Shown here: positions 17,735 to 29,480 of the stretch, one piece after another | Numbering within the stretch: the stretch's first letter is position 1 | How the letters are laid out: the number at the start of each line of letters is the position of its first letter | Assembly: GCA_001970955.1 (NCBI GenBank) | Contig: MPUH01000575.1 | Location: 1 to 45,210 of the forward strand | DNA: 45,210 nucleotides | Origin: Stentor coeruleus | Lineage: Eukaryota; Ciliophora; Heterotrichea; Heterotrichida; Stentoridae | Direction: 5' to 3' | Program-made: the position numbers and the translations under genes | The notes under the pieces: model-generated | Seen by the model: the letters and a program-made list of their open reading frames with translations, nothing else | Database searches by the model: none | Told to the model about the DNA's origin: nothing

Positions 17735-20700
17735 ATGCTTTACTTTTTGGTTGTATCAGTATCAGCAATATGCCAAGACTCTTGTACAAGTACTAAAGTA
17801 AAATCTATATAGCTAAACGACTTAGAATGCCATTTAGAATGCATGACTGAGTCCTGCAACTTCCAAAACCTCAACCCAACATGTTTAAAAAATTGTTTAG
17901 AATCAGGCTGTACTATAGAGAAATTAACAAATACAAACTGTGACAGTTCCTGCAATACTCTAATTTGCGCTTGGGATTTTGGATCATGTGGGTATTGTTC
18001 ACAAGGATGTTTTGCTTCTGATCTTAATTCATGCTCTTCAGAATGTGACGTTCCAGAATGTTCAAACGGTCTTTACTGTCAGCCTGCAAAAGAATGTTCT
18101 CCAGGGTGTTATTTAACAATGATTGGTAATGAGATATGTGAATCTGAATGTTTAACAAGAGAATGTTCATATGATTCTGGAGATTGTGAGAATTTACAAA
18201 TAGCCCCTGACTGCTACTTAGTCCAAATAGCCGATGGGATTTGTGACCCAGCTTGTAACACTGACATTTCATATTGGGATGGTTGGGACTGTGGGTGTAG
18301 TCCAGGGTGTTCCCCATTACTTCTTTCTAACAATGTTTGTGACGATGAATGCAACACAGTTTCTTGTAATTACGATCAAGAAAAATGTTTATATTGTGCT
18401 GAAAACTGTAGATTTGAAAACATAGGTGATGGTATATGCGATATGGCTTGTTATAATCTAGAATGTTGGTTTGATTTAGGTGATTGTGATTGTTCTGTAG
18501 GGTGTAATGCTTTATTATTAGGTAACAATCAATGTGATAGTCTTTGTAACAGTTTACAATGTGGTTTCGATAACTACGCTTGTTATCAATGTTCAGATAA
18601 CTGCGATTCTTCTTTAAGACAAAACCATATTTGTGATTCTGCTTGTAATAACGCTGATTGTTTTTATGATGATTACGACTGTTTATGTTCTAAAAATTGT
18701 TATCCAGATTTACTAATTAATTCTCAATGTGACTCAGCATGTAATACTCCTTGGTGTGATTATGATAATAATATTTGCCCTCAATGCGCTGAAGGATGCC
18801 TTCCATTTATGCTTTCTGATGGCAAATGTGACTCAGTTTGTAACAGTTTATCATGTAATTATGATGGTTGGGATTGTACATGTTCTCCTTATTGTACTAA
18901 TGATTTACTTCTTAATACCCAATGTAATCAAGTATGCAATACTTTATCTTGTAATTTTGATAATTATTTATGCATTCCTTGTACATGTAATCCTTTATTA
19001 TTAGCTAATGGGATTTGTGATTTAGATTGTAATACCGAACAATGTGGCTTTGATGGTGGGGATTGCGACTGTTCAGAAAAATGTGAGATTTCCATGCTAG
19101 GAAATGGTGTTTGTAATGATGAATGCAATAATGCTTTATGTGCTTATGACCTTGGGGATTGTAGTAATTGTAATGATAACTGCAAATGGGCTGAAGTTGG
19201 TGATGGGATTTGTCAGTCTTGGTGTTTCGTCGAAGAATGCTATTTCGATGCTTCTGATTGTTCTTGTAATGAAAACTGCGCATCTTTTGATCTTTTTAAT
19301 TATGTTTGTGATGATGGCTGTGGGATATCTCAATGCAATTATGACAATTTTATGTGTTTTGAATGCTCTGCTGGGTGTTTAACTAGTATGCTAGGTGATG
19401 GGATTTGTGACTTAGTTTGTTATAATGAAGCATGTGGGTATGATTTATCAGATTGTTTATGTAGTCCTTTATGTTCTAGTATTACTCAATGCGACTATTC
19501 TTGTATTGTTTCCACTTGTGATTATAGTAAAAGTTTATGTGCAAATGGTGAGATTGTTATTAGTATAATCTATCAATGGCTTGAAAATAATTTAAATGCA
19601 GTTTGGGACCCTGACCCATGTATATTAATCAACCAAAACTGCATATCTTTGATATTAAATTCTCAATGCGACCCTATATGCAATGTTGAAGAATGTCTTT
19701 ATGATATGGGTAGTTGTTCAACATGTATAGACCCATTATGTTTAAGATGTATAAACAGTTTTTGTATTGAATGCCAATCTGGGTATTATTCTCTAAAAGG
19801 TCAATGTTTATCTTATATTCCTCGAGCTTTTACTTTATATGATGATTTTAATTATATTCTTATACCAAGAACTGATGTTTCTTCATATCAGAATCCTTTT
19901 GAAATTTATGTTTCGCCAAATAAAGTTTCAGCTTATGAAGATGGGAGTTTTAATAACCCATATAGTAGTTTATCTATAGGACTTTCTGCTATATGGTGTA
20001 AATTTAATAAAGTTATATTGTTAAAAGGGACACATTATTTGACTCCAGCTGATTTGTCTATAGTAGAACTTGTATATAGTTCATCATCTGTTGTGCTTTT
20101 AAGTTCAATTAATGCTTATCAGATTGTTAATATTACTACACTTATGTGTTATGAAGATAATAGAATAGGATGTGCTGATGAACCTGCTATTATATTGTAT
20201 ATGGGATTTCAAGTAAGATTTTCAGTTAAATATAAATCCTTGCTGGAGATTTCTAATGTGATTTTCGATGGGAGTTTGAGTTTGGATAACACCTGTCTTC
20301 ATAGATCATGTAAGTATTGCCCGTATTATAATGAAAAAGATGGGGTATATTATAATGATAAAGGGCAGCCTTTTGATATTAGGTTTGTATCTACTGCTTG
20401 TGAAGATTATCATGGGTATAGTTTTTTGAGTTTCGCTCAAGGTGGAAGTCTTGTTATGAAAAACGTCACTTTTAATCAGTTCCAACAACAGTTTGGGGCA
20501 ATTCTTGACCTTAGTGGAACATCATCAATATTTATCAATGTGTCTTTTTTATATGTTCAATCAAACAATGCGGTTATCAAACAAAACTCAGGAAGTTTTA
20601 TATGGATCCTAGGCCTTATGACATTTCTTAATTATGGATACGAATACCTTGACTCCTTATCTTTAAACCCATTCATGTATATAGAAAACTCAAGTTATTT

Positions 20701-23700
20701 ACAATTAAAATATCTAATGTTTGAATGGAATGTAGCATATGGAGAAAAATCATCAATAATCCATATAAAAAACACTCAAATAATCCAAATTGAATTCTGT
20801 TCATTTTCTTACAACTGGGCAGAGAATGTTATTTTTATTAACATGGACTCATGGGAAAATCTTAATCATATTATAATTCGAAGTTGTGGTTTCCAGAACA
20901 ATGTTGTGAGTTTTGGAGGAGTTGTTAATATTATCAATAAAAAAGATCCTAAAACTTTGCTTATTGACAGTTGTCAGTTTTCAAATAATATTTTAGCTAA
21001 TGGGCAAGGTATAGTGAGTATTATGAGCTATGAGAATATTATTGAGGATATGTCTGAGATTGTGATTAACAATTTACAGTTTATAAGTAATGCTGGAGGA
21101 GGGGTTGTGTGTTTAGGAATTTATGGTTTAAATGGAGTGAGGATTTCGAATATTCAAGTTACTGATGGAGTTTTAACTATTAATCATCCTTTAGAATCAT
21201 TTATTTCTATGTCAATTGAGTTAGGGTATTATCTTAATCAAATCCGAGGTCCTGATTTTGTTTCATGTTCTAGTATCTTCCAAGTATCTAATTGTTCTAA
21301 CTATATATCCCTTTCTTTATTATCCTTTCAAAATCAATACTGTAATACAATTATCCTTATTGAAAATAATCATCTTGTAATTTTAATATAGGTCGACTTT
21401 CAGCAAACAAGTTTTCTAAGCAATTTCCCTTCTCATTCAGTTTTAAAACTAAGCAATAACTTAGACTNTCTTATTGAAAATAATCATCTTGTAATTTTAA
21501 TATAGGTCGACTTTCAACAAACAAGTTTTCTAAGCAATTTCCCTTCTCATTCAGTTTTAAAACTAAGCAATAACTTAGACTCTTTAGTTTCAAACAGTTT
21601 TTTTTCTAATAACACCTCATTGCTTAATGTTATTTTTTNTCTTTAGTTTCAAACAGTTTTTTTTCTAATAACACCTCATTGCTTAATGTTATTTTTTTAC
21701 AAAACCAAGAAAACGCGATTTTTTATCAGAATCAACTAATATACAACCAAGTATTAAAAGGAACTATATGTGTTTATCATAGTAATATCAGTATATCCCA
21801 ATGCGAATTTACTAGTAACATAGCCGATTTAGGTTCAGCAATATTTTATCAAGCAACACAAACTTCGTTCCTTTCAATATTCTCATCATTATTCTCTTTA
21901 AATATAGTAAACGAAGGGACTATTTATATAATATCAACAGAAACAAGTGAACATTCTGTATCTTTATATATAAATAAATGCTTATTTACTAGCAACTCAG
22001 CTGTTTCTGGATCAGGACTTTTTATAAAATCCCATACTTTGTCTGCATTTTCTAGTATAATGAATACAAATTTCGAATACAATTTAGGATCTTTTTTAGG
22101 TTTGCTGATAATAAACGATAACCCTATTTCTATAACATATTGTCAGTTTTTATACAATATTGCATCACAAGCTACAGTTTTGTATATATCTAGAGATACA
22201 GAAGCAGATATTGATATGATTATAACATTAGAAAGTTCACTTATTTCTAGTAATATTGGAGAGTCTATTGTCTTTGGGTTTTCATTATCTGATATGCCTG
22301 TGCTTATTATAAGCAATTCAGGTTTGGTTAATAATACTGGAAATACTGTTTATTTGCAAAAAATTTCTTATAATATGATTAATACTATGTGTATTGCTAA
22401 TAAAGCTCAAGAAGGGGCTTGTATATATGCATCACATTCTTATGTTTATATAACTGATTGCTTAATACAGTATAACATGGGTAGTACAGGAGGGGCAGTG
22501 AAAATATCTGATGGGTCCTTTATCAGCTGTAACAACTGCACATTCGACACCAACTTCGCTAACTACGGTGGTGCAATTATCTTCACAGATGGCGGTTACG
22601 GGAACTTCACAAAATCTTTATTCACAGGAAACATCAGCCCATATTATGGTCCTGCAATTTTTGCCATAAGTTCAAGCCACACTGGAATAATAGTAAATAC
22701 AACCAACTTTCTAAGTAACATTGTTGGTATATCAGGTGTTATATCAATAGTCCAATCAGCAGGATATCTTTATTCATCTAACTTTACAACAAATATAGCA
22801 ATGAATTATAGTCCAGGGATTTCAACAAGTATGGGTAATCTAACAATCCATGGTTGTAGATTTTATAATCAATCAGGTTTTTATGGTAGTTTCATATCAT
22901 TAGGAACATTAAGTTATGCTGAAATTTATGACTCAGAATTCGAACTTGGGAATTCTAATGAAGGTGGGGCATTGGTTATTGCTACAAGTTTAGCTTATAT
23001 TGTAAGATGCAGTTTTAAGCATATGAAAGGAACACATGGTGGGACGATATCAGTAAATACAATGGCTTATTTATATATGACTGATGTTTCGATTTATAAC
23101 TCGACTTGTAGTAATAAAGGAGGGGCTATATATGATATAGAAAGTACACTTGTTTTGACCAATGTGAACTTTGAGAACTTCCAAGATTCAGCTATTTATG
23201 CTGATAAAGCTTCATTAATTCAAGCAACTAACTCAAGTTTTATTAATGGAGGCAGTATCGAAAATGGTGGAGGCATCATGTGTATATCTTGTATTTCAAT
23301 AATAATAACCAACAGCAACTTCTCATACCTAAACGCAAAATCTGGTGGGTCTATTTATATGTATTACCAAGAAAACCAAGCAAAACCATCATGTCTTATC
23401 TCATCTACAACTTTTCAATACAATTCAGCTATTCAAGGTGGGGCAATAACAAGTCAAGATTACAATTTGACTATCCTCAATAGTAATTTTTCTTACAATT
23501 CAGCTACGGGAAGTGATGATTTATGGGGTTCAGCAGGTTCAATATTATTTTCATGTTCAATAAACGACAAATGTAATCTTTTTCTAACAGGTTCAGCATT
23601 TGAAGATAATTACGCAAGAGAACTTGGTGGATGTATAACTTGGTCTGGAACCCAACCTTTAATGCTTTCAAATACATTTGCAAATAACTCAGCAATATAT

Positions 23701-25821
23701 GGTCCTGAAATCGCATCTTTCCCTGTAGCAATGAAACTATATTTTAATGGGGAAATTTTTATTGAAGATTTTAAACTTGTTGATGTCGCCCCTGGGCAGT
23801 TAGTAAGTACATTTCTAGAAATAGTCCTTTTAGACCATTATGGACAGATAGTGAAAACTGAAAATCAAACATCTGTAGCTTTATATTCTAATAAAACTGA
23901 TGCGATTATATCAGGGACAACTGTAGTTACAGCTTTAAATGGTATAGTAATTTTTGACAATTATTATATATACGGTGAACCAAATAGTAATTTGACTATA
24001 ATAGTGAAATCATCAGAAATGAGTGATTCTGAGAATATAAACATCCCTGTAAGTCTTAGAGATTGTTTAATAGGTGAATCACTTTCTAGTAAAGCTTGTG
24101 TCGAATGTAACAAAGGACAATATTCTCTTGACCCTTCAGGTCCTTGTCTTGAATGTTTAGCTGAAGCAGTTTGTTATGGTAATTATTCAATGGTCCCAAA
24201 ACAAGGTTATTGGCGTAGTAATATGTATTCAACAACTTTTTATAAATGCCCTTTTGTTGATGCATGTCTTGGAGGTGGGGATAATTTTTCTTTAACTGGA
24301 GAATGTGCTCAAGGGTATAGAAGCAATTTATGTCAATCTTGTGATAAAGGTTATTCACATAGCTCTACTAGTTTATGTCAGAAATGCCCTTCTATGGAAA
24401 AAAACATCATTTACCTCAGTTTGATTATAATTTTTATTACCCTTTGTGTTTGTGCTCTTGTTTATATAAACATTTCTATGGCTGATAAACCTGCTTCTAA
24501 TTATACGATCCTTATAAAAATCCTCTTGAACTACATACAAATCATTGGCGTTGTGGCAAGTCTAAACCTTGATTGGCCTGATTTCGCATTAGAATACCTT
24601 AAAATCCAAGAAACAGCAGGAAGTTTAAGTCAACAATCTTTTTCTTTTGACTGTTTTGTTGCTGATAAATACAATCGTACAAATAATCAAGTCTATTTCG
24701 ATAAGATCATCCTTTACCTTTTAATGCCTGTTTTTATTATAATAGTCTGTTTGTTTTTATGGAGTATTGTTGCTCTTATCAAACTAGATGCTAAATATAT
24801 AAAAAACCACTTTGTTGGAAGTGTTGTGATTATAGTTTTTTTATTACACACAATTATAATTAGAGTCAGTCTTGCCCCTTTTAGTTGTAAGAAAATTGAA
24901 AATGATTATTGGCTTAATGATGATTTAAGTATAAAATGTTGGACAGGGATGCATAAAGTTTATACATTATCTTTAGCTTTACCTGGTTTGATTATATGGT
25001 GTATATTCGTGCCTTTTACAGCGATATTTTTTACATTTAAAAACAAAATGAAATTTGAACAGTTGGAAATCAAACAGAGATATGGGTATATAATTGCTGG
25101 GTATAATTATGAAAGATTTTATTGGGAATTTGTTATTATGTATAGAAAAGTCTTTGTTATTTCTGCAAGTTTATTTTTTGGGTCACTTAGTGTTGAACTT
25201 CAAACTTTATCTGTATTGATAATATTATTAGTATCATCATATATGCAAGCGGATTTAAAACCATTTTATAGCCCTGAATTGAATAAAATGGAGTTTAGAT
25301 CGATTTTGGTATCAGTTGTGACGATATATTGTGGACTTTATTATTTAACACCTAATGTTTCAACTACTGGGAGGATTATTTTGTTTATATTACTTGTATC
25401 GTTTAATACAACTTTTTTCGGATATTGGGCATATTATTTTATAAAAGAATTTAGCAAAGCGGCTATAGATATTTTTAAAAGTATTATTAGGAGGTTTAGG
25501 AAAAAAGTTGTACCAGAAGTAGAAATGGAAGAGAGAGATGAAGAAAAAGAAAAAGAAAAATTTAAGGTAGGATATCCGATAGTGCATATTGAAACTAATG
25601 ATAATAATATTATTGTGGATGATAAAGATAGGGAAAATGATTTTGAAGAAGCAAAAATATCGTGTGATGTGGAGAAGGTTGAACAGTTGAGGGTTGTTGG
25701 GGAAAGTAGAAGAGGAGCGCTTACGTTTATTAGTAATCAAAGGGAACATTCGAGTGTTATTTGTAAGAAACCAGGGACAAGAATGACGGTGAGGTATAAT
25801 GCTTTTGATGATAGCTTATAG
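17735..25821 (+). CDS. Giant cell-surface protein: signal peptide, about 17 Lin12/Notch repeats, beta-helix ectodomain, multi-pass membrane domain
   Basis: One gene that appears as two frames (1182 and 1380 residues). Joining needs introns at 17798-17812 and 21377-21391 and collapse of two N-flanked duplications (offsets 114 and 59 nt); 8087-30-173 = 7884 nt, exactly 2628 codons. ATG 17735 gives a signal peptide (MLYFLVVSVSAIC). Residues about 20-680: 17-18 LNR modules (C-x3-C-x4-C-x2-D/N-x3-C type), the calcium-binding fold of Notch and pappalysin. About 700-2000: repetitive beta-strand/Asn ladder like right-handed parallel beta-helix (pectin-lyase-like). About 2040-2150: Cys-rich segment with a GYWR motif and C-x2-C pairs resembling ephrin-receptor-like repeats. 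About 2155-2510: roughly eight hydrophobic helices. Tail acidic and cytosolic. Likely plasma-membrane or contractile-vacuole surface receptor or adhesin; ligand unknown. Confidence 0.85.
17798..17812 (+). other. 15-nt intron 1 in giant LNR gene
   Basis: GTAAAATCTATATAG, phase 0. Its removal links the signal-peptide exon to the LNR frame. Confidence 0.92.
17860..19725 (+). repeat. Array of about 17-18 Lin12/Notch-type Cys repeats
   Basis: Each unit is about 40 residues (about 120 nt). Units alternate: one ends with a C-x2-C linker (for example CYQC, CPQC, CFEC), the next with C-x-C (CDC, CLC, CTC, CSC). This alternation holds from about the 4th to the 16th unit, so the real repeating unit is a pair of LNRs. 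Confidence 0.85.
21356..21581. repeat. Direct repeat around N at 21468 (assembly artefact)
   Basis: 21356-21467 recurs at 21470-21581 (offset 114) with one visible substitution (CAGCAA versus CAACAA). Both copies include the 15-nt intron. The copies differ, so two alleles or error-bearing contigs were probably placed end to end. Confidence 0.9.
21377..21391 (+). other. 15-nt intron 2 in giant LNR gene
   Basis: GTAATTTTAATATAG, phase 0, ending in the apparent stop of the first frame. A second copy at 21491-21505 lies inside the artefactual duplication. Confidence 0.9.
21581..21697. repeat. Direct repeat around N at 21639 (assembly artefact)
   Basis: 21581-21638 recurs at 21640-21697 (offset 59, which shifts the frame). 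Collapsing it puts the downstream 1380-residue frame in phase with the upstream one. Confidence 0.9.
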
Positions 25822-26092
25822 TTTTTTATATAATCCTTTAGAAGAAAGTTACTTTGCATGGTTTAATTTTTTTTTTATGGTTTTAATAGCTTTTATTATG
25901 ATGATGGTATGATATTCAGTTAAGTTTAAGGATTTATCAGAATATTTTATGTTTTTACTTAAAAAGTGCATATTATTTTATAACTTTCAAAGCATTTTAA
26001 CTCAAAAAACTATGATAAAAAATACAATAATATTATTAAATCATCTTAGTTATAGACATAAAATTATATCAAAAAAACTTTGATTAAAATAT

Positions 26093-27604
26093 TTATTTAA
26101 AACTGATATCTTTATTTATTACATCAGCCGAAATCTTTGAACTTAAAGTTATCCTATCACCTTTTTTTACAGGTCCAGTATCAGAAACCCTAGTATATGG
26201 TATCAGTTCCCTTGGGTCTTTCGTCGCTTGTTCCTTAAACATACTTTCAGCTTCAATAGCTTCAAAACTTGCTTCCTTAACTCTTTTTAAAGCTTCTTTA
26301 AAACTTTTCTATATAAACCATACATTAAATTGTGAATGATCCTTACTTTCTGAAAAAAAATCCATAGTTTTCAAGAGCATTTCTAACGACAACTCAATCT
26401 GTTCTCTTTGAAAAATCTTCAAATTTTCAAGCATTTTCAACTCCTGAAGCAAATTTTTATTCCTTTCCACTTTATTCATAACCATAAACTTCTTATCAAT
26501 AATCCCAACAAGATCAACCCTTAGATCATTTATATTCATATTCCACCTCTCTTCAGTTTCCCTTAGTTTGTCTAGTTTTTTTCCATAATTTTTAACATTT
26601 TCTCGTCCTTGGTTCATATATTCCACCCTTTTCTTTTTAAAATCAGAAATCTGTAAATCAAGACTTTTAGTTTTTATATGCAAGGATACTTTTTCTTCAT
26701 TTATATTAGACAAAATAGTATTTATTGAGTTTTTGAGCATATTATAATCATTTTTCTTTTTTTTAACCTCACCTTGTAAGCTTTCAAGTTGTTTTTTTAG
26801 CTCCAAATTCCTAATCTGATACTCCTCCAAGGTTTTTTCAGTCTCGTTCATGGAGTTTATAGCTGAGTCCATCATAAGATTTTCTTTTTTCTTATTAGAA
26901 AACCCGAATTTTTGAAATACTGAGGATTTAGCTTCAGGAGCTCCAGAAGCCCCATCGTTAATTGCCAAATAAAGCAGGGTTTCATATGAATCCTCACCTG
27001 ATAACACCCTGCTTAAAACCTGTATGTTATACAATTTAGGAAAATTTTCGTTTATTGTCTTATCAAAACTCATAAAACTCCCTAATTCCTCATTGACAAA
27101 AAGTGAAGGTGAGCGGAAATTCCAACTTTCTTCCATATCATCTTCATCTAAAGAGTCAATTTGTATAGGAATTGAGTCACATTTTGCTGACATCGCATCA
27201 GCTCTTTCTTCATCTACTGAGTTTTGTCTAAAAAAAGTGTCTTTTAATGATCGTTTTTTAGTCAATTCAGAGTCTTTGGATTTTTCAGAATCAAAACCCC
27301 GGACTAGCATTGGAAATTCAGTTTCTTGACTGACTGTGATTTTGTAACCAAGACGTTTAGAACTTCTTGTACCTGTGCTAGGAAAACTCATAGGAGCTAA
27401 GAAGTCGATTTTTTCAGAAAAGTCTAAGTTTTTTTCTTCAACACTCCTTCTTGTAGGCCTTTTTAGCTTTTACGATTTAGAACCTTCGTTTTTTGTTGGA
27501 GGCACTGAGAGTTCTCGTCTAGAGTCCATATCACTTTCTTCTTCTTCTTTAATAGAAGATATATGCAAATCGTCTTCGATTTTAGAAAGTTTTAAGTAAT
27601 CCAT
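26093..27604 (-). CDS. Unknown coiled-coil protein, three exons
   Basis: A 493-residue protein I do not recognise. It is built from three exons after removing 15-nt introns at 27460-27474 and 26309-26323. The start is ATG 27604 (MDYLKLSKIEDDLHISS...), and the final exon reads KSFKEALKRVKEASFEAIEA... to a TAA at 26093-26095. Residues 1-190 are acidic and Ser-rich, probably disordered, with phosphorylation-like SP/TP and RRS motifs. Residues about 215-390 are predicted coiled coil (TLEEYQIRNLELKKQLESLQ and onward). No membrane segment. The pattern fits a cytoskeletal or basal-body scaffold, but that is a guess. Its ATG is 27 bp below the stop of the upstream same-strand gene. Confidence 0.75.
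26309..26323 (-). other. 15-nt intron 2 in unknown coiled-coil gene
   Basis: Minus-strand GTATGGTTTATATAG, phase 0; includes the apparent TAG stop of the middle exon. Removal adds a 71-codon stop-free final exon. Confidence 0.88.
27460..27474 (-). other. 15-nt intron 1 in unknown coiled-coil gene
   Basis: Minus-strand GTAAAAGCTAAAAAG, phase 2, containing an in-frame TAA. Removal adds 44 N-terminal codons starting at ATG 27604. Confidence 0.88.
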
Positions 27605-27631
27605 TTTAAAAATTATTTGTATATAAGGTTA

Positions 27632-28675
27632 CTATAACTGTCCTTCGATTTGCTTTTTCTTATGTTGAAGCCTTGAGTAAATTCGCCATACTGGAGATCT
27701 ACCTTTGATTAACCCAGCATATACAACTGCTTCTCTTAAAAAAACCATAATAAGTCCGCATAACTGACTGATTCTTGTGTATATCTGTGGTGCTAAAAGA
27801 TCTTCTTTACCTGAAATATACTCTTCAACCACATCAATGTTTTGTTCAGAAAAATCAAAAGATCTTGTGATTTCTATTAGAAAATCACTTATGTTATATG
27901 AATCAGCACAGGAGCTTAAAAAATATTCAATGCGGGAAATGGATTCTGAGGATTCAGGATTGAAATCTTCACCTAAAAGGATAAAAATTATCCCCAAACA
28001 CCAGATTATCCGTTTATCAGGGTTTTCTGATATTGTAAAACAATCTCTGCTCATTCCTTTGATAATATCAAATGCACTTTTAGCACCTAAAGATATAGAA
28101 AAAGGCCCTATACTGTGTAGGGTTTCATATGATTGATGGATTTCGATATCTTTTATTTGGGTGTTTATTATGTCTAAATCATCTTGGAGAGAGCTTTTTG
28201 TGTGTGTTTTAAGGTCTAAATCGGTATTGAAAGCTTTATCAAAATGGTTTTGGGGAGTGTTTATTATAGGGTTTTGGGGAGTGTTTTCACATGGTCTAAT
28301 TGATTTTTTAATGCTTTTCAAGAATAGATTTTCAGTTTTTTGGGGTATAGTGTCAATGAAAGGTAGGTCAGTAATTACTAATGATCCATGTCTTTTTATA
28401 TAAGGAGCTTGTTTGTTTTCTTCTAATGATTTTTTAGGTGTCTGTTTTTTGAAGTCTTTGATTGTTGGTAATATTGGCTGGGATAAGGTTTTTGGGATTA
28501 GGGAGTGTCTTTTAGCAGGATGATAATTTTTCCGTTCAACATAGTTGTTTATTTGTTTTAAAGACTTTTTGACTTTTTCTAAACCAACTTTACAGATCAA
28601 AAGGTCTTTGTTTAATTTTTCAAGGCGTTTTCCTAGAGTGCTTTCAAGATTGAGTTTAAACTTTTTTAGATCCAT
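27632..28675 (-). CDS. Unknown protein
   Basis: A 347-residue protein I do not recognise. Residues 1-50 form a basic helix (LEKLNKDLLICKVGLEKVKK). Residues 60-160 are Pro/Lys/Thr-rich and probably disordered, with a repeated NTPQN motif. Residues about 185-347 look like a compact all-helical domain (SAFDIIKGM..., IIWCLGIIFILLGEDFNPES..., IYTRISQLCGLIMVFLREAVVYAG). Two of its helices are hydrophobic enough to be buried, but they read as amphipathic rather than as clear membrane spans. No catalytic motif. It lies 27 bp upstream of the unknown coiled-coil gene on the same strand, so they may share regulation. Confidence 0.7.
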   Translation of the reverse strand: MDLKKFKLNLESTLGKRLEKLNKDLLICKVGLEKVKKSLKQINNYVERKNYHPAKRHSLIPKTLSQPILPTIKDFKKQTPKKSLEENKQAPYIKRHGSLVITDLPFIDTIPQKTENLFLKSIKKSIRPCENTPQNPIINTPQNHFDKAFNTDLDLKTHTKSSLQDDLDIINTQIKDIEIHQSYETLHSIGPFSISLGAKSAFDIIKGMSRDCFTISENPDKRIIWCLGIIFILLGEDFNPESSESISRIEYFLSSCADSYNISDFLIEITRSFDFSEQNIDVVEEYISGKEDLLAPQIYTRISQLCGLIMVFLREAVVYAGLIKGRSPVWRIYSRLQHKKKQIEGQL

Positions 28676-29480
28676 TTCTTTAGTTTTTAGATATTATGGA
28701 TTTTAGGTGAAATTATAGAAAAAGTATATGAGGGGATAGGCTGTATAGGAAGGGAAAGTGTTGTGATGTTATGAAAAATATGTGAGTAATGAATATATGT
28801 TAAAAAATGAATATAATTAGATTAAAATGATTAGGTAAAAATGAGAAAAGATAAAATTGTTGTAGTGATTTTAAAATTTTATAGTAAGTTTTAGAATATT
28901 TTGAATCATTGTGAAGATAAAAAATTGAGGGTTTTAAGGGCATACTTTACTTTTTATTTATCTATTTAGAACTATTTAATAAATCATTTTTGTAATTTTG
29001 TTTGGAAGGCTAAGATTATTAGGATTGGATATTGCAGCGATAGATTATTATGGTGGGTGTTAAGGTGTTTGTTAGAGTTTTAGGATAAGGTGATAATTAA
29101 TTATGCTTTGGGGTCTTAGGTTTATGATTACTATTTTATATTAAATAAAATTTCTAAAGCTTAATTCAATAATTTATACCATTCATATATACATATAACC
29201 TTAGACATACCATAATCCAACAATTTATCATCCATAATAAGCCTAAAAGCATAACTTTAATATAAAAAAACCATAAATCACAAACATAAAACCCAGACTA
29301 TTTTTTTTTAGTATAACAAAATAATCAATGAAAATTATCATGCTAACTAAACTATAAAAAGAATCTTCTAAATAAACTTAAAACCTCACAAACTAAAAAT
29401 ACTAAATTCCTATACTACTAAAAATTCATATAAAAATTATAAACTATATATATATATCCTAATATCAATCACACATAAAA
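28676..29480. other. Divergent intergenic region
   Basis: About 800 bp with no ORF. Plus strand is G-rich to about 29110 (28741-28800 has 17 G and 1 C) and then C-rich (29221-29280 has 11 C and 2 G) up to the kinase start. Likely two back-to-back promoters. Confidence 0.6.

Noticed and set aside
21392..21680. LNR protein and beta-helix membrane protein as two neighbouring genes
   Set aside because: A 15-nt intron and two N-flanked duplications account for the break, and the total is exactly divisible into codons.
27777..28403. Plus-strand ORFs opposite the unknown 347-residue gene
   Set aside because: They are antisense shadows; composition, neighbouring spacing and absence of domains favour the minus-strand frame.
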